DNA from: Anastatus disparis
Lineage: Eukaryota; Arthropoda; Insecta; Hymenoptera; Eupelmidae
Reading direction: 5' to 3'
Length of the DNA: 64,000 bases
Assembly: GCA_017163975.1 (NCBI GenBank)
Contig: JAFFSR010000227.1
Span: 4,764,501 to 4,828,500 of the forward strand
Under the pieces are notes generated by a model. It ran no database searches. It saw nothing but the letters and a program-made list of their open reading frames with translations, and was not told where the DNA came from. A program made the position numbers and the translations under genes. The first letter of the stretch is position 1. Every line of letters begins with the position of its first letter. Below are positions 34,821 through 47,935 of this stretch, piece after piece.

Positions 34821-37800
34821 TTACAATAAAGCATCCTTTCGCTGAAAGGAATTAACCGTAAAGGGTAATAAAAAAAGACAAACAGCACCTATTTTTTTCA
34901 CGATATAAGAAAAGTCTTGGCATCGAGCAAAAAAGAGAAAAAAAAATAAGAAAGAAAGAACGGTTCCAATTGTCGGTGGCTCATCGACTGCTTGGAATTC
35001 TCACCACCTTTTAATTATTCACCGTAGAATACATCTATATACACACACGAAAGTCCAGTAAAAACTGAGGCAGAGAGAAAAAAAAAGCCTTTACCGAAAT
35101 CTCTACTCTCATTCTTTCCCTTATTACCCTCCTAAATCTGAATTAGTCGCGTATAGTGCTTGCGGCTTTAGCGCACAGAACAAATTTCTTCTTTTCTCTC
35201 TCTTTTGGCACACTGCCTTTTTTCCAATTGCTCTTAAACCCTCCGAAAAAGAAAGAAAATAAAAAAATATATAAATTAGGTGAAGCTTAATTGACGAATC
35301 GCTGATACTTATATAACTCTTCTGCTAATTGTGAATAATGATCTTTAATTTTAAGCTTTAATACAAAAATAAACAATAAAATAAAGAATGAAAAAATTAA
35401 TGATAGTTGTAAATATAATCCTTTTGAAAATACCTTGACATAACCCTCCTTTTACAGCATTGACACTACAACGTATGATGTATGTGTATATTGGGAATTT
35501 GGAATTCAATCGACGCCGCATTGGCCTTTGATTCATCAGCGTATATCTGACGAGTGTTATATACTCCTGCCTAGCTACTGGTAATTTCGTCGAAAGCCAT
35601 ACCATTCCCTTTCACCCTCTCCCGCCCCTCTCCTTTTACATATACTGTCTGGCGTTTCTATAACGAGCAAGGTGATATAAACTGAGGATGTACTACGGAT
35701 GTATTCATCACTTAAATAAGCCTGATAACCATATATAACGTTAATTAATTATCTGTGTAGCGTAATTGAGTTAGCTTTAAGCGATACAATGCAAATTATT
35801 CACTTTTATTAATTTTTAATTTGAAACTTTTAATAAATTTTAGATATTTTCTTTAATTTATTATATAATAATTATGAGAAAATATGACTTTTTTGATATT
35901 TTTTTATCAAGTTGAATTTGAAAAAAATTTTGATAAATTACTGTTGATTCATTATTAAATATATTACAAAATAATAATTTATCAATTTCAAGCTCTATAA
36001 TTAATCAATTTCATCAAGCACACGTTTAATAAATAATTATGTATTTGAAAAATGTTTCCTTTTTTTTCATATTTTTGATATTTGCCATACACGGGTGTAT
36101 TATTAAAAAGTAGAAAATTAAATTGCAAGCGCGTATACCGAGAATACATAAAAATGTTCTTTTGTTGTTGTTTTAATTTTTACTCCGGTTAAATTACAAC
36201 GAAAAATAAAAGGAAAAAATTAAATTAAACATTTAAATATCGCTGCTTTGTTTTGCAGCTCGAAAAAACAAACTTTGCGCCGGCGTGTTTCCACCTTTCA
36301 AAAAAATTATTATCACTCGGTTTCCTCAGAAAAATTACAATATTTTCCGCTTTTCGTGCAATCAACAAAAACAAAATGTACTAAAGAGAGAAAAAAAGAA
36401 GAAGTGAGAAAAAGTAAACAAAAACTAAAATAATGAAAAAAAAAAAAATTACAATATAAAAATCTTTATAACTACAAGTGCCGAGCGTATCATTCGTTAA
36501 CGCTTGCATTTCTATTTTCCAGGTCGTATACGTTTCCTCTGCATTTTTTTTTCTTGTTTTTTTATTTTAACTCGCATATATCCCTTTATTTTTCGTCGCC
36601 TCGCAGTTAAATTACCACGACGCTGCTCTCTCTCTCTCTCTTACGCTCTCTCACCTCTCCGCGAAATTCCCTTGAGATATCCCTGCCGTGTTTAGGTGTA
36701 TATACGCGTGTTATACACAACGATGACACGATAACCCCGTGTGCGCGCACGTGAAGAAATATGGCTCTTAAATTATACGCGTTGCAAAACGCCTAGACAA
36801 GTCGACACGCTTTTAAAGTACATAAAGTAGTTTTTATTTTTTTACTCTTTTTTTCTTTTTACATCTCTGCTTTTTTTTCACTTGTTTTATACGGTTTTTG
36901 CATTTTTTATTATTTTTTTTTTCAAGCTCGCAGAGAGAATCTTTATTACCGAAATTATACGCTATATATTAAATCGTCCCCTGTGGAGATTTGTTCATTT
37001 TTACACGCATTTGCATTTACTTTTGTACTAGGTGTTTATATTAAAGACTCTTAAGGGTTTTAGGTTAAAAAGAAATTTACTCCGCTCGTTTATATAGGTG
37101 ATTATTTTTTTTTTCTTTCTCTCTTTTTTTTTTGAAGAGATTCATTAAAAAATCTTGTTTTTAATTAGGTAGCGTAAGAAAAAGATTTACTGTTTTACGC
37201 TTTTAATTAAGAATTTATATATATATATAAGAGAGGGAAAAAGCTTTTAAGATGTCTCACGGGTTATGGGAATAATAATATAGTTTTAACTTGAAGAAAC
37301 TGTGAAGTCTGCAAAATGTTCATTGCAGTTTATGTATAGTGAAGCTAATGAATTTTGAAAAGTATAAAAGTTTAATATTTTATTATATATATATAAAAGC
37401 GAAAACTGGAAATATAAATTTGATATAGTGCAGGTCTTACCAAATCCCGACTATTTCTACTTATTTTAAGGTCTGATTGGATTTCTAGAAAGAAAGAAAA
37501 ATTTAATTGATTTAAAATTTATAATTTATGGATTTCTATATCATTGTTATTGTTAACGTCAAAATGTAGTTGATTAATTCATGAATTTGAACAAACGAGT
37601 TTTATAAACGATGATTTATTTCATTTTCGTTTTTTTATGAACGAGGATAGCCAATAAGCATGCGTAACAAGAAAATTTCTCGTTTAACGGACAAACAAAA
37701 TTTTCCGTCGAATCATAAGAGCTGAATATTTAATAATACTTCCAGTATACCAGAGATAATAACGAAAAACACAGGAATCGATTTCACTCGGTGCGCTGCT

Positions 37801-38530
37801 CGTTATTCCATTCCCCGCGCTCAAATCCATCAATCAATTCTCTGAATATAGAGCCCGACAGACCTGACATTCGCGTCATTCTTTACCCACCCGCGCTTCT
37901 TGTTTTTTTTTCGCTCTTTAAAAAAAAAGAAGAAAAAAAATGTGTATATATATAACTCCGACAGAGTAATCACACGAGATATCCGTTCGACATATCCATA
38001 AACTAAAAACACGCTCTCTGAAAAAAGAAACAAGACGAAACAACAAAACAATCTGTACAAATTTAAAGAAACTCGAATTAACTATTTGAAGAAAATAAAG
38101 AAAAACAAGATCGCACTGATTTTTCTATATACGCTTCGCCTCGACCTAATTTTTTCGGATACATTCGACAATAGTGATATACGCAACGGGTGGTTTATTG
38201 GCACAATGGAGAAAGAGTAGCTAATGCGTCGACGTTGGCTGTAACAAATCTCTAGCCGATGGATGAAAAAAAAAACGAACGCCAGACATTTCGTGCAATA
38301 AAACGCTTTTATCAGAAAGTATATATAAAAACGTTTACTTGGCGCCGGTCAGTCGGAGCCTCTCTGCGGGTGGGTTACGTCTCCCTTAACAAGGAAAAAA
38401 AAGAAATATTTAGACTACGAAGAATTTTGTTACTAAAGTTGGGATTTTTCTTTAAGATTATAGTCGAGGAAGTGCTTAATTTTTAGGGAGTGGAAACAGT
38501 TATAGGTCGTGGTGATAATAACTTTTTAAG
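34821..38530. other. Series of islands in AT-rich DNA
   Basis: Islands at 34.85-35.75, 36.1-36.8 and 37.65-38.5 kb carry CT/GA tracts, CGCGTGTTATACAC, GTGTGCGCGCACGTG (36739) and Lys/Arg-rich pseudo-frames. AT-rich DNA separates them. No gene or RNA gene recognised. Confidence 0.4.
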
Positions 38531-41500
38531 ATAAAAAAAGTTCTTAGTTTTTTTGTTTTCTTTTTTAGATGAAAAAGTTGAAAATGAGAATTTTGTTAAT
38601 TTAGGATCTTCTAACAATGAACTAACTCTATGGACAGGAAAATAAGACCAAAATTTTTTAGATATTACAAAACTTTTTTAGTATCAGATTTGAAAAATAA
38701 TATTGAAAAGTTTTGAGCGTAGATATTGAATTCGATTGTTTTTTTGCAAAAGGGTAAAATCAACAAACGTTCGAATATTATTTTATTGAAATTCGTTCCC
38801 TATCCGAATCCAAACTCTTAATTTCGGTTATATTGCAATTTCGTTCCCAAATATTTTTTAGATCCATTATCTTTTTCTTTTTCCATTTGTATAGGAATAT
38901 ATTTAGTGGATACACAATAGCAGATCGATATCATTCACAATGGTAAATATAAACATTGTTTATCCAAGATGTTACATTTACCAAGGCAAACAAAGAATTG
39001 TCGCTAATATGCTTATTATTCATTCTTTTTTCATATGTATACCCGATCTATCTTTTTATTTTTCGCATTATTTATTCACCCTGAAATTGTTTCGAAAAAG
39101 CCTCGCAATACTTATAATTCACTTATTCAGCATAAAGAAAAGAAGAAGAAAAAAAAGAGCGAAGCCCTTTCTTCTGCTTTATATGAAAAGAAAGCGAAAT
39201 GATAGAAAAATAAGATCAGCGTTGAAACACGAACGATTCGATAACTCGTGAAAAAAAAAAAAATAATATAAGAAAGAAAAACCGGATCAACGAAGCGAAT
39301 TCCCCTGGGTACAAAAAATATTCAAGGTTTTTAACGTTAAAAAGTCGTTCATTCTCTACATTTTTTTTTTATTTTGTTTCTTTACAATGAGATTATCCTT
39401 GTTGTTTTCATCTTGCGATGTTCCATCTGATCAGGAGACAAGAGAATAAGAGCACATGTATATAGATTGTACGCATACCAATTTCACTAGGGAAATGTCA
39501 GCCAATCTTGTTCTCGCTGACGTTGCTTCAAGTGATAAGAAATGCGACTACTACTCATTCTCTTGTTATATATACACGTGTATACGTTATATGATACGTG
39601 TGTGTTTGCTGATTGTGAAAAAAAAAAAAGTTCGCCTATCGATACACACGGGTTTGCTATTGTGATATGCGAAACGTGCGGAGTACATGGATGGGAAATT
39701 TTATAGGAAGGTTTTTTTTTTGCGTTTGTTTTTTTTTTCTCTCGTCGATGCTGGATATCGTAAGTCAACAATTGAGATGAGTTTTGAATGGTAAAGTTGA
39801 AGGATAAAATTGAAGGAATTGGCATTTTTTGAATATTCATAAGTTTACTTGGGAAATTGTGATTTTTCGAGAGTTACATTTTCGAGGTATTATTAAGCAA
39901 GATAGTAATTTGATTTTAGATTTTTAAATGGAAAACGAATGAAAATGCTTAGCTATAATTCATGCAAACTCAAAATGTAAACGGAATTTTGAATTTTACG
40001 TAAAGCTAAAGAATATGTTGAAATTTCGAGAAAATTTTTAAATGAAAATATGAAAAAAAATATAAATTTCTATTCTTAACAGTTTTTAAGTTAAATAGTA
40101 AAATAAAGATAATTTGATGTAATACAGCAAAAATTAGTATTACTTGAAATAAAATATTGGTAATTTCATTAAAATTATTAATAATTAAATGAGAAACAAA
40201 ATACATCATTTCCAATAAAATTTTAATCTTTATTATTGATTGTTGATAAATTTTGTATGCATTAATATTTGTCAACCTAAAACTCTTAAATTTAAGTTTT
40301 TTATATAAAATTTTTCATGAAATTTTATTGAATAATTTGAAACCAACATATGCTAATTTATAATTTTAAGTGATAAGAATTTTTATTATATTGTAAGGAA
40401 TATCTTTGGTACTTTAAAAATAACATCAATTTTTTGTAATTAAATAATATACTAAAACGTTTGTATTTCCGCAATCAAATTTTTTTTCAATTTATAAAGT
40501 GTATTTCATATTTATTACTTCTATTTGATATTCTGGCAATATAGTAGATTAAATAAGTATGATTTGCACTATATTGTTAAAATATCGATTATCAAACAGA
40601 AAAAAGGTATATTTATATATGACACACACACCAAAAAAAGGTTTGTACATTGTACAATATTTTTACTGGAATATTTACATGATATCAATATTGTATTTGA
40701 TTAAATCTGTATATCAGAAATCTAGTGTTTACTGTTCGAAGTAACAGCAAAATGGAAATATATTCAGCTTTTGTGTAACTTTTATTTTTTTTTTTTCAAA
40801 AAAAAATTTATAAATATGTATTTAATTAAATATATTAAAAAAATATAAATATATTCCAACATTTTTATTAAACTTTAATTTAATAGTTTAGCTAATATTT
40901 ACATTGTTATTTTTATTGGTATTGTTATACCATAAACTTCATGTTATTGTTTACAAAGTTTATAAACAATCTTATGAATATTATGAATATTATGAATTTA
41001 TAATTTAACAATTTCCAGTACTATATTACAGAAAATTTTATTTTATGGTAATAAGTACTACATAGTCAATAAAGCAAGTCATAAATTGTACGAAAGAAAA
41101 GCTTTCCTTAAAAGCTCTCCTTTTTACTTTGATCTTTTATGATTGATTTTAAGAAATTCACTTCTAAACCTCAATGGTCTATAAAGTAATCCATTCGCAT
41201 ACATAAAAAACTACATATAGCGTATATAAAAAGCCAATCTTTGTAATAAACAAGTTGATACTCTGTTTGACACAGTAAAAGCCATTCGTTTCTATTTAGC
41301 AAGTCTATTTAGTTACACTTACTTTTTCTCGCACGACTTTTTCAATTTTCCCCTTTGCTCGCTGTATATGTATACCGCATATAAATCTCTAAATTTCTCT
41401 ATCCACCAATGAAGTTTACTTTTTTCGGTCTCTTATTAAAGTAAGGGGGAGAGAGAGAGAAAGAGGCTTTAACTAAGAAAGAGTATACACGAGAAAAGAA

Positions 41501-42461
41501 AACGAAGTAATTTTGCTTGACTTTGCTATTTTAGTCTCTCTCTTTCTCTCTTTTTTTTTATCTTCCCCAATGGGAGGCTAGAAACAATTTTCGCATCGGT
41601 CGTTTCGGTCGACAAACAAGGAAATAAATAAAACATTCTCAAGTTAGTCGAAGATATCATCCAAAAGTTTGTTCCACTGGACTCTCTTTCTCTTTTCTTT
41701 CGTTTTTTTTTCCTCATTGCTCCTCTTATTTTTCGTCGACTCTTCTTTCTATAGCCAGACCACGTATACTTACTTTGGTGTCCTTTGCCAACTTCATTTA
41801 ACTTTTCGATTTACAAACGATCCTATATTGAGCGTACCACGAGGGCTCATTCAACCGAATATATATAAGCTTTCGTAAGGCATTTATTTGCATTTTACTT
41901 TTGTGCATTTTACATTGGAAAAAATTTTCTTTTTTATTATTAACTTTCATGAAAAAAAAAACATTTTTTTTGCTTTAAATAAGATAGCCTGAATAACTTA
42001 TTAAAATGAAAAAGCCTTTATGTAATATTAATGTTTAAATTTAAAAATAATATTTTTTTTTTGCTACATCAACCAGACTTAGGAATTATATTTAATAATA
42101 AATAATTTGTGAAAAATGTACTATAAGCAAAGTGAATAAAATATTCAGATTGCTTTTAAGCACATTTAAAGATTTTAAAAATGTTGATAATAATAATTTA
42201 TTTATTTTCATTTATTATAGCGTCTTTTATATGGTCTTTATATGTTCAATATATAAGAAAAATTAAAAAAAAATTAAACCATTGAATACTTGAACTTTTT
42301 TCATTTAATTAAGGTTGTTATTTAAATTATTTATCGTATTACTATATATTTTATGTTTATTGCAAACATAATCTATAACATGTTATAATATTTATTAAAA
42401 AAAAAAAAATTATTTTGTTCTAGGCAAAAATAACAAGATCAATGAATGATTTTAAAATTTC
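38531..42461. other. Non-coding, mostly AT-rich
   Basis: 38.5-39.8 kb is mixed with polypurine runs. 39.85-41.1 kb is strongly AT-rich. 41.1-41.9 kb is an island with a GA run (41447-41466) and TTTTCGTCGACTC sequence. 41.9-42.46 kb is AT-rich again. No gene. Confidence 0.45.
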
Positions 42462-42663
42462 TTTTTTTTTAAATTTTATTTAACATTGCTGTTTTTATGT
42501 TATTGCAATACTAATTAGCGATGGAGGTTTCTCAGTTTGTTTATGAACAAAGCACGTGTAATGAGTACAGTGGTGCTTCCATCATTCGGCCGAGAACGGG
42601 AATCGAACTCGGGTCCTCGGGTTGCGAATCCATCGCTCTACCGACTGAGCCACTGAAGACCTC
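42462..42663 (-). mobile_element. tRNA-derived SINE, copy 5
   Basis: Inverted copy. On the minus strand: CTTCAGTGGCTCAGTCGGTA, GAGTTCGATTCCCG, AAGCACCACTGTACTCATTA, GAGAAACCTCCATCGCTAAT, then AATGTTAAATAAA. The poly(A) tail appears as the T run at the low-coordinate end. Carries ~12 extra bases after the tRNA head. Confidence 0.92.
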
Positions 42664-44269
42664 TGCAACTTAAAATTTAAAATCGCTAAAACTTAAATTT
42701 CATAACTTTTTGTTAAAAATAAAATTAGTATAAATAATTTTAAGCAATTATTTCTATTTTTAGTTGTATAAGAATATTGTTAAATTTTAATTTAATACTG
42801 AAATAATATTTTCATCACAAGTAATCTCATTCAAAGTACACAATTTTCGTTAAATACTTCTAATACCATAAAAACTTGATTGAAATATTTATGTTAAAGG
42901 AAATATTTCTAAATAATAAAGAAAATATCGTCATTACATTTTATTAAGATTAATTTTACTATCGAGTCATTTATGAGATAAATTTGATAACGCCTACCTT
43001 ACGACTTTCCGATCAGTCTATTACGTCGTAAAAGTACGTGTGACAACCTTAAGAATAATCGATGTAATAAGTCGAACGAACGTTTGTCCTTTCTCTCTCT
43101 TTCGATTCAGCATCTATCCAATGGACACATATAGACAACAAAGTTGCAAGAATGAGCAAAAAAAAGTAAAGAAAAAAAGAATAAGAGTATAGAATAACTA
43201 CGCAAGCAAGAGATAATCCCCCAGAGAGAATCCCCTTAGGAGTCTTTGTGACACGTATACCTTTTTCATCGTTCATTGTATATATAAAGGAACGAACGTG
43301 AAAAGCACGTAGCCATAAACGCACTTGAAGAGTCGCGAGAAAGCTTAAGTATTATACGAGAGGGGAGGAGAGAGTAAGAGACTGAGAAGATAGTTACATC
43401 GTCGAGAACGAGCGAGCATAAAATTCAAGCTTCATTGTTGTTATTGGGTATTATCTTTGTTATTATTACTATTATTGTCATCGGTGTATTGTGGAGGTGT
43501 ATCGAAGTGCATTTTTTAACTGATTTTTATTAATCTTTCGTTTTGCTGCGGTGTCTAAAGAATTCACAGTATTATTGCTTGTAATATCAGTTGATAACAT
43601 TTTGCTTCTGATCGTTTAAATCGGGTTTATCTATTTTTCTTTCACGGTTAAAATTAAAAAAAATTTAATGTAGATCAATACACTATTGAAAGCTAAACTG
43701 TAATTGTTATTTTAGCAATAGATGCAAAAATCAAGGTAGTTCCTGTTATGAATAGACATTATAATACATGAAAATTCACTAACTTATAAGTATAATGTTG
43801 GATTGGTTTGACCATCCAGCAGTTTTACCAATTTATACATTTAATGTAGTCGATATGTGATGGAAAATACATTTTTTAGAATTGTTTCACTAATTAATTC
43901 CAACCATTTAATGACTTTTGAGTGATATTTTTCTTATTTTTAAATAAATTTAAATTATTCTTAAACATTTAAGTAGACGTTTTAATATAGTGTTTCTATA
44001 TATTCATAAAGTCAAAATTATTTGCTTTTGATTTATTTAACTATTTATTATTTAGCGTATTCATCTAAAATACAAAAAATTAATAAAAATAGTATTTCTT
44101 TATAAACCAATCAAAAGGAAATTTTTTTAAAATACGCAAATCTAAAAAAAAACTTCAAAGTAAAACATTAAAAAATCTTAGCTAAAGTTATCATTTTTTT
44201 TTAATCAGTTATCGAAAAATTAAGAATTTCCATTTTCTCCAATTCAAAAATTCATTTAATTTTTATCTT
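42664..44269. other. AT-rich with island at 43.0-43.5 kb
   Basis: The island includes GAGAGGGGAGGAGAGAG-type purine sequence, CGTCGAGAACGAGCGAGC and a TTATTATTACTATTATTG run (about 43459). No gene. Confidence 0.45.
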
Positions 44270-44456
44270 TTTAATGTTGCTATATTCATGTTATCATTAC
44301 GATGCTAATTAGTGATGAAGGTTTCTCAGTGTGTTTGTAATCAAAATACGTGTAATATATCAGTGATGTTTGTATTAACCAGACGAGAGAGGGATTCGAA
44401 TTCAGGCTCTTGAATTACGAATCCATCCCTCTATCAAGTAAGCTACCGAAAATCTC
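44270..44456 (-). mobile_element. tRNA-derived SINE, copy 6 (decayed)
   Basis: The minus strand reads GAGATTTTCGGTAGCTTACT, TAGAGGGATGGATTCGTAAT, GAATTCGAATCCCTCTCTCG, then a degraded body and GCTAATTAGCATCGTAATGA. Many substitutions in the A-box region make it the most diverged copy. Confidence 0.85.
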
Positions 44457-44660
44457 AAAAATCAATTTTGCTCATGTTTAATATGTGTTAATATTGAAAT
44501 AAAATAATATCAAGCATCTTAAATAATGAAAAAACTTTGATTTATTTATCTTTTTTACTGAGATCATGGACTTTTTAAATTAAGTTATTTTTTAAAGATA
44601 CTTAAGCAATATATTTGTTTATAACATTAAGATGATTGACAAGTTGAAAAATAAAATAGT

Positions 44661-44816
44661 ACATTATGCAACTAGGGAGTAAAGTCCCTTATTTCTCCTG
44701 AGGGGAAGTTTGCGATCTGAACAAGTGAAGCGAAGCGAGGGGAGCAAATTCTCGAGAGAGAAATTAGACTTTACTCCCGAGTTGCATTTTGTGCTTTATT
44801 CCTACCTCGACAATGG
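44661..44816 (-). mobile_element. Snap-back element, member 3
   Basis: The palindrome 44661-44792 has the arm ACATTATGCAACTAGGGAGT, AAAGTCCCTTATTTCTC and its inverted partner GAGAGAAATTAGACTTTACT, CCCGAGTTGCAT. The central part is GTGAAGCGAAGCGAGGGG. It is followed by CTTTATTCCTACCTCGACAA, the inverted form of the lead-in seen before member 1. Confidence 0.75.
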
Positions 44817-47690
44817 TCTAATATTAATATTTAATAAAAAAATTCAAATTTATTCAATTTTATAATTTTTTTTTTGCTTTGACAAATAAATAAATCAAAG
44901 TTTGTTCATCATCTCAGAAGATTGGTGTTAATTTCTTTTAAAGCTCTATTTTTTTATTCCCCGTTGCTATATTTTACTCTAAAGCGTAAAAACTAAGAAT
45001 CTTAAGATACAGCACCTTAAAGATTTCACAGTTTATTGGAGGTACAGCCCAAAACTTTTCTACACGCGCGAGTATAAAATCCCGCGAGAGAAACTATCCT
45101 CATGCGCTTTCTCTCTTCCTCTCTAAGTGGTCGCTACACTAGTAGATTTGGCACTAACCTTAAGAAAAATGCACCAGTGGGGGAAAGCGAGAAGGAAGAT
45201 ACTTTAGTAAAAGAAGATAAAGTTGCGGCTTTAGAAAAAAACTATAGCACGTATCCTTATATACTCGTATAGAATTTTCTAAAAACCTTGGGATTTTCAG
45301 GAGAAAACTATATAGTCAAAAAAACTCAAAAGTCGTTTTGAAAAAGTCGAGCATTCTATGAGAATGGAACATTTTACACTTTTTACTTTGTACACAGGGA
45401 TTTCCAAGTTGGTATAGGTGAAAAAGGTATATATACGAAAACTCAAACACTCGCCGATTTTGCAAGTGCGATAAATCTACTAAGCCCACGTGCACACACG
45501 TGTACACGTACTATCCTTTTTTTTTGCACATGTCCTTGGGGGTACATTTATTTTGCGAAAAAAATCGTACACTTCTCTCTTGGTTTTCCTTTTTATTTTC
45601 TTTGTCTTTTTGTTTCGCAAAGGGGAGGCTTGTTGATTTGAAGGAGGACAAAAGGGATACAAAGGGTAAGAGCACGCGCGACACATCGATTTATGGGTGC
45701 CACAGGTTGCACGTATAATTTCACGCATTATATATAGAATTGTCAACGTTAATCTTTAAAATTTCGCTTTTTTTAACAGTTCGTTCACGAAATTCCAGAA
45801 TTTTTTAAAAAAGAAATCTGATTCTATTTTTATATTTTTTTAAACTTTAAAACAAATACATTTTTTATTTAAAAAAAAAAATGTTTAAAAATGGTGTTAG
45901 AGAAAGATTGCATTATTTATAAAGAAAAATTCCATTAGAATAAAAAAGCAGTTTTTAAAAAGTGTGGTTTTATTGTATTTAAAAAATGATTTCATAATGC
46001 AATAGGACTTTTATGTACATTTATTTGAAGAATTTTCTTTTTAAATAAAGAGCAAAATGTATGAAATGTCGTTATTTTATTTTTCATTGTTTCGAAAAAA
46101 GCGTATTATTTTAAAGTATATTTAAAGATTAGAATACCAAATAATGGCGTAAAATAGTAATTTTTTTAATAAAAAATATTGATAAAATTTTTCAGCCTAA
46201 TAGTACACATAAAATATACAATAAATATTATATTTTCTATTATCCCGTGAGGTATAAAAAAAAAATTGTTCTAGGGTTAGCTCTTGCGCTATGCAAGACA
46301 ATAGACCTTTCCAATGTTTTAAAATGGAAAAGGCTTTAAATAATTCAGTGGTTCCAATACTGCTCTGGATTCTCTCTCTCTCTTTCTACTCTGCCTATGA
46401 ATAAAAGTCAGGTAAATATTGTTCTACTTTTATTATTTTTCACTAGTACATTTACATTCTTTATTAAAAGAATCCTAATAGAAAAACCATCATACGAAAC
46501 TTTGTTAATATAATTCCGGAATTTTATTTTTTTTTATTTTTTCTTTTTTGCTATCCGTGCATAAATAGTTTATATATTTCAAATTGTTTTTCGCGATGTA
46601 TTGCGCATTGTATGCTGTGTATTCGATGTGTCATTTATGACGTATGTAGCTTCATGTAGTCGTAGCTTCATATGCCAAATGCAGAATTTATATAACATTT
46701 TAAATTATAATAAGTAGAAAAAGTGTATCATGAAAGAAAAAATAGCTGAATCTATCGATCAGTCAAGTAAATTTTTTATTTGACAAATTCAAGTAACATG
46801 GTTTTTAAAGTTTATTTATTTTTTTTAATTTAAATAATTAATATTTAATTTAAAAGTTCTCTTATTGTAAAAACAATAATTAATTTTCAAACTAAAATTA
46901 TTTTTATAATTAGGAAAATTTACAAATAATTTTGTTCTACAAATTATCAATCTTTACTGAACATCGATGCTGATAATTTAAATTACTGTAAAACAAACTT
47001 TAATTTATATAGGATTTACTTGGTAATTGATAATGTACTTTATTTAAATGAAATTTTAAGATCTATAGTATGAAATTTTATTTCAAATAGCATATGTGGT
47101 TTGATAGAAATAAAATATTATTTTAATTTTTCTCTTTTTAAGTATTTTATATTGATATCATTTTCATAATTGAGATTATATATTTTATTTTAAATCATGT
47201 TATACGAATCCCATATTCAACATACCAAAAAAACTATTGCAACATGTAGGTCGAGCGAATCATTTTTACACTGGCATATCAATTATTTATTCAAGAATGA
47301 AATAAAAAAATCAAACCATTCACGATAACGAAATTTTAACATTTTAATACAAACGTTAGCTCTTAATTTATTTCGTTTAAATAATCACAAGTCCGTATAG
47401 TTTGCTGAAATTTAATATTTATATTAAATTTACATCGCATGCTCATGCAACCATATAAATGAAATTTCCTATATGAAAGCTTAATAACGTTTTCATCCCT
47501 TTGAAAGCTGTATATAGTTCAAAATTTGATTTTCCATTGCAATTAAAATTATCATCATGATAAAAGTAATATTCCTTTTTTTTTCAATATCATGTATGCA
47601 CAAACTTCGGATGGTCCAGTTTCTTCCTTTTTATTGAAAATTCATTGTTTCACGCTAATTGAAAAAATATTTATTTTTCCACTTCTCTTC
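44817..47690. other. Island 45.0-45.75 kb, then AT-rich
   Basis: The island has ACGCGCGAGTATAAAATCCC (about 45065), CT tracts and CACGTGCACACACGTGTACA. From 45.75 to 47.7 kb the DNA is AT-rich. Two near repeats of GTAGCTTCAT occur at 46647 and 46662. No gene. Confidence 0.45.
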
Positions 47691-47935
47691 TCTCGTAAGT
47701 AATTTGCTTGGAACTCATTTTGAATTAGCTGCGGCAAGTACGAATAGAATTACCGTATGCCCAAAGCCCCGGCTTCGATATGGAAAATTATTTATTCTTC
47801 CAGGTGCGCTCTCTGCTCGTTCGCCGCTTTGAATTTTATTATTCCGTCTGCCGTTAACAAAATTATTTGCTCCAATCGTTGATATTGAATTTACGAAGAG
47901 GACCGGCTGTGTATGCAACTGGCAATTGAAATAAA
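47691..47935. other. Isolated complex block, candidate conserved non-coding element
   Basis: About 240 bp of non-repetitive, balanced sequence in an AT-rich setting: GAATTAGCTGCGGCAAGTAC, AAAGCCCCGGCTTCG, CGTTCGCCGCTTTGAATTTT, GCAACTGGCAATTGAAAT. The minus strand is open for 67 codons (47715-47918) without a known domain. Texture suggests a constrained enhancer-like element, but this is an impression. Confidence 0.35.

Noticed and set aside
39850..41100. Possible mitochondrial insertion because of extreme AT content
   Set aside because: No mitochondrial protein, rRNA or tRNA sequence could be recognised. AT content alone is not evidence.
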